A DNA stretch of 50,962 bases from contig CADANQ010000023.1 in NCBI GenBank assembly GCA_902789365.1, forward strand, positions 1-50,962. Direction: 5' to 3'. Made by a program: the position numbers and the translations under genes. The notes below the pieces were generated by a model. It worked only from the letters and a program-made list of their open reading frames with translations. It ran no database searches and was not told the origin of the DNA. Each line of letters begins with the position of its first letter. Position 1 is the stretch's first letter. This DNA is from an uncultured Eubacteriales bacterium (GTDB taxonomy: Bacteria; Bacillota; Clostridia; Christensenellales; Aristaeellaceae). Shown here piece after piece: positions 15,763 through 25,214 of this stretch.

Positions 15763-16422
15763 ATGAGATATAAGATGATGAACAGGGACAGCGAAAGCGT
15801 CATCCCCTCCGAGGGCAGGCTGGTGATCCGGGAAATCCCCAGGGGGCTCCCGCATCCGGACCATATCAGTTTTTTCGCGCTGGAAAAGCGGCGGCGGGTG
15901 TACCTTGAGGGCGAGGTGGACGAAAACTGCCTGCAGATCCAGCGGCTGATCCTTCGCTGGAACCTGGAGGACGCGGGAATCCCGGCGGGGGAGCGCAGGC
16001 CCATCTGGATCCTGATCCATTCCCACGGCGGGGACGTCAGCATGATGTGGGGGCTGATCGACGCCATAGAAACATCGGTGACCCCGGTATATACCGTCAA
16101 TATGGGTATGGCCGGATCGGCGGCCGGGCTGATCTTCATGGCCGGCAAAAACAGACTGATGATGCCCCGCTCGCGGGTACTGATCCACGAGGGCAGCTGC
16201 CGGATGAGCGGCGACGCGGTGAAGGTGCTGGACGCGTCGGACAGCTATCGCCGCGCCATTAAAGATATGAAGGAATACATCAGGGAAAGGACCGGGATCA
16301 CCCAGGCGATGCTCACCCGTCAGCAAAGCCACGACTGGGAGCTGGATGCCGAAAGCTGCCTGAAGCACGGGGTCTGCGACAAGGTGATCAGGAGCATGGA
16401 CGAAATCCTGACGGTCCCGTGA
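15763..16422 (+). CDS. ClpP-like serine peptidase (solo)
   Basis: A 219-residue protein of the ClpP/crotonase-fold peptidase family. The whole triad can be placed: Ser119 in MGMAGSAAGLIFMAG, His142 in VLIHEGS, and Asp191 in SHDWELDAESCLKHG, followed by the typical GVCDKV. The central strand WILIHSHGGDVSMMWGLIDA matches the ClpP oxyanion region (usual N-S-P-G-G replaced by H-S-H-G-G). The N-terminus is about 20 residues longer than usual and arginine-rich. No clpX or clpC lies nearby, and the gene stands alone between a tRNA operon and its own terminator. It is therefore probably a second, non-canonical ClpP paralogue (ClpP2 or TepA-like) rather than the main cytosolic ClpP. Its ATPase partner is unknown. 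AAAGGAAGG precedes the ATG. Confidence 0.82.
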   Translation: MRYKMMNRDSESVIPSEGRLVIREIPRGLPHPDHISFFALEKRRRVYLEGEVDENCLQIQRLILRWNLEDAGIPAGERRPIWILIHSHGGDVSMMWGLIDAIETSVTPVYTVNMGMAGSAAGLIFMAGKNRLMMPRSRVLIHEGSCRMSGDAVKVLDASDSYRRAIKDMKEYIRERTGITQAMLTRQQSHDWELDAESCLKHGVCDKVIRSMDEILTVP

Positions 16423-16445
16423 TCCGACACCGAAAAATAACGCGC

Positions 16446-16471
16446 GCCTGCCCGGAAGGGCGGGCTTTTTT
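16446..16471 (+). terminator. Terminator after ClpP-like gene
   Basis: Stem GCCTGCCC / GGGCGGGC (one mismatch-tolerant pair), loop GGAA, then TTTTTT; an outer GCGCGC pair extends the stem. Confidence 0.88.
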
Positions 16472-16567
16472 GCGCGCGGATTTATCAAATCCGGATCATT
16501 TTTTACAGTATTATTCCTCTGTTGGTTTTCGTTATGTTTTCGTTATTTTTTCTTTCATTTTTCTTTA

Positions 16568-16596
16568 TTGACTTGAAGGAATCAATGGATTAAGAT
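16568..16596 (+). promoter_or_regulatory. Promoter of the Wzz-kinase / repeat protein / LCP operon
   Basis: -35 TTGACT (16568-16573) and -10 TAAGAT (16591-16596) with a 17-bp spacer in a markedly AT-rich patch (16500-16600). Transcription would begin near 16603, leaving a 5' leader of about 195 nt that carries several short inverted repeats but no gene I would support. Confidence 0.75.
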
Positions 16597-16797
16597 AAAA
16601 CCGTGAAATTGGGTGCAAGGCTTCTTTTGGTGTGCAAACGATTTCATTCCGAGGGCCGGGCGTGTTTGTCCGGTATAACGGGGATACGATTCCGGGAAGC
16701 GGAATTCGTTTTCCGGATAAGGAAAACCGATGTTTCCGGTCATGGGGGAATGACAGCGGACACCGGGCAGGAAACGCCGCGGGGAGGAAACACGCGT

Positions 16798-18246
16798 ATG
16801 AAAAAAGGAATTCGCATCGACCTTGTCAGGCTGATGATGTATATACTGAAGCGGATCTGGCTGGTGATCCTGTGTATGGTGATAGCGGCCGGTTTCATGT
16901 ACTGGAGAGGAAACAGAAATCATGTGGACACCTACACGGCGTCCGGCACCATGTATGTGAACAACAGCAACCCGAATTTGATCAATTACCAGTACGCCAG
17001 TTCCTCGGATATCACCAGCGCCGTGATGCTGATCGATACTTACGCGGTGGTTGTCCGGAGCAACAGGGTCATGGACAGGGTGGCGGAGCAGCTGTCATCC
17101 AAATACCCGGGCATCGTTCCGGAATTCATTGCCAGCACGGTGTTCATGTCCCCTGTGGGGGAGACGGGCGTGGTGCGGGTGAGCTGCACGACGGTCAGCG
17201 CGCAGATGTCCATGGATTTCTGCAACGCGATTCTGGACGTGGCGCCCACTGCCATCCAGGACGTGGTCGGGGCGGGCAATGCCCAGGTAATCGACTTTGC
17301 GCCCCTCCCCGCGGCTCCAAACGGCCGGAGTACCCTCCGCAGTATGCTCTTCGGAGCGGTTGCGGGGGGCGGACTCGCCGCCGCGGCGCTGGCGGTCCTG
17401 TTCCTTTTGAGACAGCGGGTCGAGAGCTCCGACGAACTGACGGATAATTATACTCCGCCGGTTTTATCGGAGGTACCCCGGGCCAAAAAGCAAAACGATG
17501 ATCCGGCGGCGTTTCTGCTGAACAAAAGCAGCAGCATGGAAGACCTGGAAAGTTACGCCAAACTGCGGATGAACCTGTTTTATACCATGGTCGGCAAAAA
17601 CTGCCGCTCGGTGATGGTCACCAGCGCCGTTTCCGGCGAGGGAAAATCCACCATCGCCGCCAACCTGGCCATTTCCTGCGCCATGAGCGGCAAAAAGGTG
17701 ATGCTCATCGATGCGGACATGCGCCGGGCGTGCCAGCGGGACATATTCCGCCATCATGACAGTGAACGGAAGGGCCTTTCCGACGTGCTTTACGGGGGCT
17801 GTGAGTGGCGGGAAGCGGTTGTTTCGGATGAAAAAGGAATGCCGGACGTCATCCATGCCGGCCATCTGCCCCCCAATCCCGCGGAGCTGCTGGAATCACA
17901 GACCATGCGGGACCTGATTGCAAAACTGGAAAAAAAGTATGATCTGGTCATTTTGGACTCTCCGCCCATCAACATCGTTTCCGATCCGATGACCCTGTCA
18001 GGCCTGGTGGCAGGCGCGCTGTTTGTTGTGCGGCAGGGCTTTACGGACCATCGGGAGATCCGCAAGGCGCTGGTCAGCGCGGAAATGACGGGCATGAACA
18101 TCCTCGGCTTTGTCTTCTACGGTGAAAAACTGAAACAGGGGAGTTATTACAGACGGAAACAATACCAGAATTATTATCACAGATATGATTCCCGCGAACA
18201 GACGGGCTCCCGTGAGCCGGCCCGGGGAAAGGGGAAATGGAACTGA
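16798..18246 (+). CDS. Chain-length determinant fused to bacterial tyrosine kinase (Wzz/Wzc type)
   Basis: A 482-residue inner-membrane protein controlling polymer length and export of the polysaccharide. Membrane helix 1 (about 17-40) is followed by a small extracellular Wzz domain and a second helix ending near LAVLFLLRQ (about 205). The cytoplasmic kinase has Walker A SAVSGEGKST (276-285), Walker A' VMLIDADMRR (301-310) and Walker B LVILDSPP (383-390). The tail has six tyrosines in a 14-residue stretch (450-463), the normal autophosphorylation cluster. Most Firmicutes split this protein into two genes (CpsC/CpsD), so the fusion resembles the Gram-negative layout. The start at 16798 is chosen because GGGGAGGAAA precedes it and the mature topology begins there. 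It overlaps the next gene by 10 bp. Confidence 0.9.
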   Translation: MKKGIRIDLVRLMMYILKRIWLVILCMVIAAGFMYWRGNRNHVDTYTASGTMYVNNSNPNLINYQYASSSDITSAVMLIDTYAVVVRSNRVMDRVAEQLSSKYPGIVPEFIASTVFMSPVGETGVVRVSCTTVSAQMSMDFCNAILDVAPTAIQDVVGAGNAQVIDFAPLPAAPNGRSTLRSMLFGAVAGGGLAAAALAVLFLLRQRVESSDELTDNYTPPVLSEVPRAKKQNDDPAAFLLNKSSSMEDLESYAKLRMNLFYTMVGKNCRSVMVTSAVSGEGKSTIAANLAISCAMSGKKVMLIDADMRRACQRDIFRHHDSERKGLSDVLYGGCEWREAVVSDEKGMPDVIHAGHLPPNPAELLESQTMRDLIAKLEKKYDLVILDSPPINIVSDPMTLSGLVAGALFVVRQGFTDHREIRKALVSAEMTGMNILGFVFYGEKLKQGSYYRRKQYQNYYHRYDSREQTGSREPARGKGKWN

Positions 18247-21200
18247 TGAAAACAATGAAGAAGCCTATGGCATTTCTGCTGGTCATGGCGCTGCTTTCCG
18301 CAATGCTTCCGACGACGGCTTCGGGAACGCTGAACGAATTGACCCTGCCTGAATTTACCGAGACCGATAACGTCTGGGACAGCGACGGCAACCTGATCAG
18401 TGAAACGACCCATGACCTGAACGGCGCCCCGGCCATGAACAGCAGGGGGTTCTGCCGCGCGGAATACACATGGGACAAAAACGGCTGTCTGCTGTCGGAA
18501 AATTATTACGGTACCAGGGGCCAGCCTGTCGATACGGAAAAAGGCTATGCCGCCGCGGTGTACACTTATATGACCGACAGCAACGGAAACGCCCACCCCG
18601 TGACCGAAGACAGGTTTGCCGCCGACGGCCGCCGCGCGCAGGTGGAAGGGGGCTACAGCTACCGCCGGTGCGACTGGAGCAATACCCTGATGGTTTCGGA
18701 CGAGTATTTTGACGCGTCCGGCAGGCTGACCCGTCCTACCGGGGGCTATGCCCAGATACTCAACAGCTTCTCAAGGAACAATGACACCGTGACCGTGACC
18801 ACCCGTTACCTGGACGCCAACGGCAGGCCGCTGATCGGCCCCGAGGGCGGCGCGACGGTGGTGACGGTGTACACCGCCTACAGTGTGGAAATAAAAGACA
18901 GCGAACTGCTGATCGAGGACCTGCTGGGCCTTGAGGAATCCGACGAGGCGCGCCCGACGAAGGGCTTCCGCCTGCTGATGCTGAGCCGGGAAATTTACGG
19001 AACGGACGGAAAAGTGACCCTGGGCGCCAAACACTGGCACCGCCAGGTCAATACCTACGACGAACGTTACAACCTGACCCGTACGGATTACTACGGGGCG
19101 GACAACATGCCGATCATGGGCAGCAACGGATACGCCTCCGTGGTCAATGCCTATGACTCCGGAGATCGTGTGATTCGGGTCGATTACCTGGACAGGCAAG
19201 GCGAACCGGTGAAGATGCTTAACGGTTATGCCTCCATTACCTATACGTATTACAGCGACGGCCGTCTTCATACCGTTCGTTATTTCGGCGCGGACAGGCA
19301 GCGGACCATGATCACCGACGGCTATCATATGGCGGAGTATGAATATGACGGCCCGGACTGGGACAGGCGCATCACATATTACAATATCCTTGACGAATAT
19401 ACGATGTGCAAGCACGGGTATGCCAGAATTGAGGACAGGTATCATCGGGCAAGGACATTAACTGCTGACGGTAAAGAAAAATGGGTAATATATACCTATG
19501 ATGAAAAGGAAATGGAGCGCTACTTTGGGCCGGATATGAAGCTGATCCCAAAGAAAGCCGGATACGCCGGACTCACCAATGAATACAACGGCTATAACCA
19601 GGTTGTCCGTACAGTGTATCGTGACACAGAATGGAAGCCCGTGCGGAACGACGAAAGGCAGCTTGCCATTGTCGAGTACCGTTATGCCGGGACGGATATG
19701 TGGGAGCCTGCCGTTTACGAGGCGTACTTCGATGAAAAAGGCGTCCCGTGCGAGAGCCTGACCGGGGCCTACGCCCGCAGCATGGTCTACGGCGGGCCGA
19801 AAATGAATCTGCTGCTGGAGGAGGCTTTCTTTGACGCCAACGGCGGCAGGACCGTAAGCGTATTGAATCAGGCCCATCGGGTGGCATACGGCTACAGCGG
19901 AGACCTCCGGCAGACAGCGGCACGGTATTTTGATATTGACGATAAGCCGGTGCTGTCATCCCGTGAGGGCTATGCCGTTATGCTTAAAGAGTACAACCAT
20001 AACGGCGACCTTCTCTGGGAAGCGCATTTTGATGAACGGGGCGGCCTGACCTCGCCCGGCGGGAAGGCCGCCGTGCAGGTGCGCACGTACGATCAGGCCG
20101 GCCTGCTCACCGGGGAGGAGAACTACGGCGCGGACGGACAGGCGATGATCCAGTCCGGAGGATACGCCTTTGTGACCTACGGACACGACAGGGACGGCAA
20201 CACCACTTTGGTCAGCTATTTCAACGCCGCGGGGGAACCCGTGCCGGTCAACGGACGCGCCCGCGTGGAACGCCAGTATGACAACCGTCATCACATGGTG
20301 TTCGAGGCGTATTACGGCACGACGGGACAGCCCGAGCTGGTGGGCGAGGGTTATGCCGCCCGGCGGCTTACATACGATGACATGACGGGCCAGACCACGC
20401 GGGTCGACTATCTGGACGGCAGTCTCAGGCCCATCATGATCCAGTCGGGCTACGCCTCCGTCGTTTATGAATATAACGCGGACCGCGTTCTTCTGAGCCG
20501 CGCCTATTATGACAAAAGCGGCGCCCTGACGCTGGCCGAGGGCGTAGGATACGCCAGATTCGAGCGAAGGGTCGACAGGGCCGGCAACGCGCTGGAGGAA
20601 GCCTGGTACGACGAAAACAACGCCCTGACCGTCAACCGGGACGGTTATGCCGCGGTCACCAGGGAATTTGACGGGAACGGCAATCAGACCTCGGTCACCT
20701 ATCTGAACGAGGAACGTATGCCTGTGGTCACGTCCATGGGATATGCCCATATGGAGACCGCCTTTGATTACGCGGGGCGCAAACTGAGCGAGGCCTATTT
20801 CGGAAACGACTTAAGGCCTGTTTCGGTTGCGGGCGGGTATCACAAAGCGGCATGGACCTGGGACGAGGACGGCCGCATGCTTTCAGAGAGCTATTACGGC
20901 CCCGAAGGACAAAGAGCGGAATGCGTTGACGGCTACGCGTATTTTGTCTGCGAATACGATGTCCGGGGCAACAAGACACGGGAGGCCTATTACGGCGCGG
21001 ATGAACGCCTGACCGGCGTCTCCCTGGGAGCGCCGGAGGTGCGGCGCGAGTTTGATCAGGACAACCGGCTGCTGAGCGAGAGGTATTACGACGTGACGGG
21101 CGCGCCCTTCGTGCTCCGCGGGGATTACGCCGCCGCCGAATATGCCTACGACGCTTTCGGCAACGTGACGAAGGAAGCGTATTACGGCGCCGAGGGGCAG

Positions 21201-24107
21201 CCCGTTGTTTCCTCCAAAGGCTACGCTCTCCGGGTATGCGAATATAACAACGCCGGCCGCCTGGAGACCGAACAGTTTACCGACGGCGGGGGCGCCCTGA
21301 TCCTGCAGAAAAAAGGATATGCCCTGCTGAAGCAGACCTGGGACACCCACGGCAATAAGCTGACGGAAAGCTATTACGGCGCGGACGGGAAGCCCATTCT
21401 CCTGAAGGGCGGCTACAGCTCCGTCAATTACGGCTACGACGCCAGCGGCTACCTGATTGATCAGGCCTGGTTCGGCGCCGACGGACAGGGCGCGGTTCTC
21501 CCGGCGGGCTACAGCCGCGTTACCTACGAGCATGACGCGGCGGGAAACCGCACCAAGGTCTCTTACCGCGTCGGCGACAGCCTGGTGATGATCCGGGACG
21601 GGTATGCCGCGGTGGAATATACCTATGATACCCGCGGCCGCGTGACCAAGGAAAGCTATTATGACGCTTCCATGAATCGCGTCATGACCCGGAAGGGCTT
21701 TTCCGCCATCGGGTATGTGTACGACAACGCCGACCATACCCTGCAGGTGCGCTATATGGACACCCGGGACAAGCTGGTCCGACTGCCTGAGGGCTTCAGC
21801 GTATGGCAGCGTGAATACGACCGCTACGGCCACGTGATCCTGGAACAGTACCTGGACGAAAAGGAGCGTATCGCTTCCCTGCTGGAACGGTCGCCGGTGA
21901 TCCGCAGAGAGTATGACGCCAGGGGCAACCTGCTTCGGCTGGAGTACCTCAACGAAGGGCTGCAGCCGGTCGAAATGCAGTTCGGATACGCCACTGTTGT
22001 TTATACCTATGACAATCAGGACCGCCGCGTCAGCGAAACGTATCTCAATGCCGCGGACCTGAACATCATGATATCCGCTGGTTACGCGGGCATCCGTTAC
22101 GAATACGGGACGCAGGGCAAGCTTTGGCGGACAATCTATGTCGACACTTACGATCACCCCACGGTGAACAAGAACGGGTACGCGGCGCTGGTGTACGCCT
22201 ATGACGAAAACCTGTATCTCACTGAGATCAGCTACCTGGACGATCAGTGGAACCGCACCTATGTTTCCGGCGGTTATTCCGCCCTCCGCCGCACCGTGGA
22301 CAAGAACGGCGACATCCTGACGGAGACCTATCTGGACAACGATGACCTGCCGGTGGTCAATTCCAGCGGATACGCCGTGATGCGCAACACCTGGGACGAA
22401 AGGCAGCGCCTTGTCAGGCGGGAATTCCTGGACGCCGACGGCCAGCCCGTGGTCATCGGGGGCGGATACAGTTCATACCGGAACGCGTACGACAATTTTG
22501 ACAATATCATCCGCATTTCCTATTACGGCAGGGACGGCGCTCTGATCTGGGGCCCCAGCGGCTACAGCGAGGTGGAGTATACCTACGACGCCGACAACCA
22601 CCGCATCGGCGAGCAGCTGCTCAACACCCGCGGGCAGCATGCCGTGCATTCGTCGCTGCGCTATTCTTCCCTGGAGAGGGATGTGGACGCGGACGGCAGG
22701 GTGCTGGCGGTAAGATACTATGACGTATACGGCAAGCCGACCCTGTATAATTACGAGTTTTTCGAGGTCCGCTACACCTATGACCTGGCCGGCAGGGAGA
22801 CCTCTGTCAGTTATTATGATCGTGACGGCTCTCCGAACATGGGGACCCGCGGCTACGCGTCCAAGGTCACCGAGTACGACGACCTGGGCAACCCCGTGAA
22901 AGAATCCTATTACGACGGGGAGGGCAAGCTGACCAACAACGCCCAGGGATATGCGACTGTGGTTTATACCTATGACGAGCTCGGCAACCTGATGAACAAA
23001 AAACAATATGACGCCAAAGCCGCCACTGTGCGGGCCGTGGGCGAACGCTACGCTTATGTCAACAAAGCCTTCGACGATTCGGGACGCCTCGTATCCGAAG
23101 AATATTATGACGAAAACAACCGCTATATCAACAACGCGGACGGTTACGCGGCGCATTTCATCTCCTATGCCGGAAGCGGAAGGATCAGCGAGGAAAAATA
23201 CCTGGACGAGAAAAACCGTCCCGTTGCGGTGAAGGGCTTTACAAGCCGCACCCTGGTGAGCGAGGATCCCGAAAAGGGTACCTATGTGATGCGCGAGGTC
23301 AATGAGGAAGAGGACCGGGAGGCGTCCTTTGCGGCGGTCCTGCAGACCTACGACCGGTATGACCGCGCCGTCGAAAGCCGCTATCTCGGACCGGACGGTT
23401 CGGCCGTCGAAGGCCCGGAAGGCCACAGTGTGGTCCGGCGCGAATATACCAGCCGGGGAGATATCTCCCTGGAGGAATACCTGGACCAGAGCGGCAATCC
23501 CAACGCCAGGGACGGCGTGTACGGGATCCGCCGGGAATACAATTCCTACGGCAACCTGTACAAGGAAACCTGGCTGGACGCTTCCGGCAATCCCACGGTG
23601 AACGGGGAAGGGTACGCCTCCTCCATGTACGACTATGACCTGAGCAATTCCGTCAAGGTGGAAAAGTATTTCAAGTATTATCTTGACGTCAGCGGAGAGC
23701 GCTGCGCGGCCTTAAACGGCGCCTGGGGCGTGAGCACGCTGTATTATCCTTCCACCCTGGTGCATCAAGTCACCTTCATCGACCGGGACGGCAGGCCTGT
23801 CGTTACCACCGACGGTTACGCCATACTGGAATATGAAGAAGACGAATACGGCAACCGCGTATGGGAAGGCTATTTCGACGCGAATCATGCCCAGACCAAC
23901 TGCCTGGACGGATATCACAGCGTGGAGCGGCAATTTGACGCGCTGGGGCGTGTCGTCTACGAACGGTACGCGGACCGATACAACAGGCTGACCAACAACG
24001 CCCAGGGCGTGGCGGGCTGGACCGGTTACTACGACGAAGATGGCCGGCTGATTTATACCAGCCGTTACGATCAGGACCGCATACCCCTGCCGACGACCGA
24101 TCAGTAA
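18237..24107 (+). CDS. Giant secreted YD-like 32-residue repeat protein
   Basis: A protein of about 1,956 residues encoded inside the polysaccharide operon. It starts with a signal peptide (KKPMAFLLVMALLSAMLPTT, cleavage near ASG-TL) and then consists almost wholly of a repeat with a period of 32 residues (96 bp), about 58 copies. The consensus is Y-Y/F-G-A-D-G-x-P-V, then x-G-Y-A-x-x-x-Y-x-Y-D-x-x-G-N. Copies are well diverged at DNA level. The YDxxG core resembles RHS/YD repeats, but no RHS-core domain, protease site or toxin domain follows, and the last repeat runs into the C-terminus. There is no LPXTG or SLH anchor. It is coupled to the kinase by overlap and to the LCP gene by 11 bp. It is probably an extracellular, elongated carbohydrate-binding or matrix protein, which is inference. 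The start could also be the ATG at 18246. Confidence 0.8.
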   Translation: MELMKTMKKPMAFLLVMALLSAMLPTTASGTLNELTLPEFTETDNVWDSDGNLISETTHDLNGAPAMNSRGFCRAEYTWDKNGCLLSENYYGTRGQPVDTEKGYAAAVYTYMTDSNGNAHPVTEDRFAADGRRAQVEGGYSYRRCDWSNTLMVSDEYFDASGRLTRPTGGYAQILNSFSRNNDTVTVTTRYLDANGRPLIGPEGGATVVTVYTAYSVEIKDSELLIEDLLGLEESDEARPTKGFRLLMLSREIYGTDGKVTLGAKHWHRQVNTYDERYNLTRTDYYGADNMPIMGSNGYASVVNAYDSGDRVIRVDYLDRQGEPVKMLNGYASITYTYYSDGRLHTVRYFGADRQRTMITDGYHMAEYEYDGPDWDRRITYYNILDEYTMCKHGYARIEDRYHRARTLTADGKEKWVIYTYDEKEMERYFGPDMKLIPKKAGYAGLTNEYNGYNQVVRTVYRDTEWKPVRNDERQLAIVEYRYAGTDMWEPAVYEAYFDEKGVPCESLTGAYARSMVYGGPKMNLLLEEAFFDANGGRTVSVLNQAHRVAYGYSGDLRQTAARYFDIDDKPVLSSREGYAVMLKEYNHNGDLLWEAHFDERGGLTSPGGKAAVQVRTYDQAGLLTGEENYGADGQAMIQSGGYAFVTYGHDRDGNTTLVSYFNAAGEPVPVNGRARVERQYDNRHHMVFEAYYGTTGQPELVGEGYAARRLTYDDMTGQTTRVDYLDGSLRPIMIQSGYASVVYEYNADRVLLSRAYYDKSGALTLAEGVGYARFERRVDRAGNALEEAWYDENNALTVNRDGYAAVTREFDGNGNQTSVTYLNEERMPVVTSMGYAHMETAFDYAGRKLSEAYFGNDLRPVSVAGGYHKAAWTWDEDGRMLSESYYGPEGQRAECVDGYAYFVCEYDVRGNKTREAYYGADERLTGVSLGAPEVRREFDQDNRLLSERYYDVTGAPFVLRGDYAAAEYAYDAFGNVTKEAYYGAEGQPVVSSKGYALRVCEYNNAGRLETEQFTDGGGALILQKKGYALLKQTWDTHGNKLTESYYGADGKPILLKGGYSSVNYGYDASGYLIDQAWFGADGQGAVLPAGYSRVTYEHDAAGNRTKVSYRVGDSLVMIRDGYAAVEYTYDTRGRVTKESYYDASMNRVMTRKGFSAIGYVYDNADHTLQVRYMDTRDKLVRLPEGFSVWQREYDRYGHVILEQYLDEKERIASLLERSPVIRREYDARGNLLRLEYLNEGLQPVEMQFGYATVVYTYDNQDRRVSETYLNAADLNIMISAGYAGIRYEYGTQGKLWRTIYVDTYDHPTVNKNGYAALVYAYDENLYLTEISYLDDQWNRTYVSGGYSALRRTVDKNGDILTETYLDNDDLPVVNSSGYAVMRNTWDERQRLVRREFLDADGQPVVIGGGYSSYRNAYDNFDNIIRISYYGRDGALIWGPSGYSEVEYTYDADNHRIGEQLLNTRGQHAVHSSLRYSSLERDVDADGRVLAVRYYDVYGKPTLYNYEFFEVRYTYDLAGRETSVSYYDRDGSPNMGTRGYASKVTEYDDLGNPVKESYYDGEGKLTNNAQGYATVVYTYDELGNLMNKKQYDAKAATVRAVGERYAYVNKAFDDSGRLVSEEYYDENNRYINNADGYAAHFISYAGSGRISEEKYLDEKNRPVAVKGFTSRTLVSEDPEKGTYVMREVNEEEDREASFAAVLQTYDRYDRAVESRYLGPDGSAVEGPEGHSVVRREYTSRGDISLEEYLDQSGNPNARDGVYGIRREYNSYGNLYKETWLDASGNPTVNGEGYASSMYDYDLSNSVKVEKYFKYYLDVSGERCAALNGAWGVSTLYYPSTLVHQVTFIDRDGRPVVTTDGYAILEYEEDEYGNRVWEGYFDANHAQTNCLDGYHSVERQFDALGRVVYERYADRYNRLTNNAQGVAGWTGYYDEDGRLIYTSRYDQDRIPLPTTDQ
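18330..24100 (+). repeat. Tandem 96-bp coding repeats (about 58 units)
   Basis: The repeat is visible at protein level with a strict 32-codon period, for example units beginning YYGADGKPILL (21374 on) and WFGADGQGAVL 96 bp later. DNA identity between units is modest, with short conserved blocks such as TATTACGGCGCGGACGG, so the array looks old and selected rather than recently amplified. A few units near 18890-18990 and 23250-23330 carry insertions that break the period. Confidence 0.8.
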
Positions 24108-24118
24108 GGGAGGATGAT

Positions 24119-25210
24119 ATGATAATGAAGCGGATCACCACCCACGCCCCGCGGACGGCGGTACTCATCAGGCTGCTTGCCCTGGCAACGGCGCTGTGCC
24201 TGCTGATACCGGCGCTGTCGGCCGCGGAGAGCGCGGAAAAGGACGAATGGGTCAATTTTCTTCTGCTCTGCAACGAGGGCATGAACAACGACAAGGGCAA
24301 CGCGGGCAATACCGTCATGGTCGTGGCCATGAATCCGAAGGACGGCAGGATCCGCCTGCTGGGCTTTACATGGGACACCTTTATCGAATACGAGGGGTAC
24401 GACGTACCCCAGAGGCTGGATATGCCTTTCCGCAACGGCGGCGTTGAGGAAGTCGTGAAGGTTTTCGACGCCAACTTCGGTATGGACATCCATCTGTTCA
24501 TGTCTCTGAATTACCTGAATCTCGCATCGATGATCGACGAATACGGCGGCGTCAATGTGGATATCACCCGCGCGGAGCGGAACGCCCTCAACGGCATGGT
24601 GGCCTCCAAGAAGATCCGCCTGCAGGATGAGGTGAAGGGCGGACTGCTCACCCAGGCGGTCATCGATATGCTTGCCGCCGACTATTACCTGAACGAATTC
24701 GGCCCGGATACGCACCTCAACGGTCTGCAGGCCGTCGGCTTCGGCTGGCTGCAGTACGATTCGGTGTACAATTGCTGCCTGCGGGAATCGGCGGTCATCG
24801 GCTGCATGTTCAACAGCGTCGCGACGACCCTGGACGGGAAGGTTGCTTTCTGTACCGACGAATACGGGCGTACCGATGAAGAAGACGTCAGGGGCAAAAG
24901 AATCATCAACCTGGACAGCGTCACGGAAGACGATATGAAATTCCTCCGCAGGATTCTGTCTCCCATTTTCGACAAGGCGTATCATAACCTTTCCGAAGAC
25001 AATATCGACAGCATCATCCTGACCCTGGCGCGCACCGCCTACCTGGCCAAAAGGCAGGGCGTGAATCTGTTCGAAAGGGTGGAGGTGCTGGTGCTGCCCA
25101 TCGAAGCGCGGGATGGGAAGCAATACGACATCATTGCCGGTGCCAAAGGGTATATTATCGACAAGGAAGCCAACATGGCAGCCATCAACGAATTCCTGTA
25201 TGCGGACTGA
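24119..25210 (+). CDS. LytR-CpsA-Psr (LCP)-like protein, atypical active site
   Basis: A 363-residue exported protein with an N-terminal hydrophobic signal or anchor (LIRLLALATALCLLIPALSA). The LCP fold is recognisable from NTVMVVAMNPKDGRIRLLGF, the region ending FMSLNYLNLASMIDEYGGVN and VDITRAERNAL. LCP enzymes transfer undecaprenyl-linked polymers to peptidoglycan or protein. The classic PRDT signature here reads TWDT (Trp85, Asp86), so the arginine that grips the pyrophosphate is absent, and the usual K-x-N-x-A motif is RLDMPF. It may therefore be a degenerate or specialised LCP. Its place directly after the kinase and repeat protein suggests anchoring of this polysaccharide. The ATG at 24119 is 5 bp after AAGGGAGG; the ATG at 24125 is equally possible. 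Confidence 0.75.
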   Translation: MIMKRITTHAPRTAVLIRLLALATALCLLIPALSAAESAEKDEWVNFLLLCNEGMNNDKGNAGNTVMVVAMNPKDGRIRLLGFTWDTFIEYEGYDVPQRLDMPFRNGGVEEVVKVFDANFGMDIHLFMSLNYLNLASMIDEYGGVNVDITRAERNALNGMVASKKIRLQDEVKGGLLTQAVIDMLAADYYLNEFGPDTHLNGLQAVGFGWLQYDSVYNCCLRESAVIGCMFNSVATTLDGKVAFCTDEYGRTDEEDVRGKRIINLDSVTEDDMKFLRRILSPIFDKAYHNLSEDNIDSIILTLARTAYLAKRQGVNLFERVEVLVLPIEARDGKQYDIIAGAKGYIIDKEANMAAINEFLYAD

Positions 25211-25214
25211 TACT

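Noticed and set aside
18330-24100. Regular 96-bp periodicity considered as a CRISPR or satellite array
   Set aside because: The period is conserved at protein level in one open frame, units differ in DNA sequence and there are no repeat-spacer borders.
18237-24107. RHS/polymorphic toxin
   Set aside because: YD-like motifs are present, but there is no RHS core, no DPxG-type cleavage motif, no C-terminal toxin domain and no immunity gene downstream.
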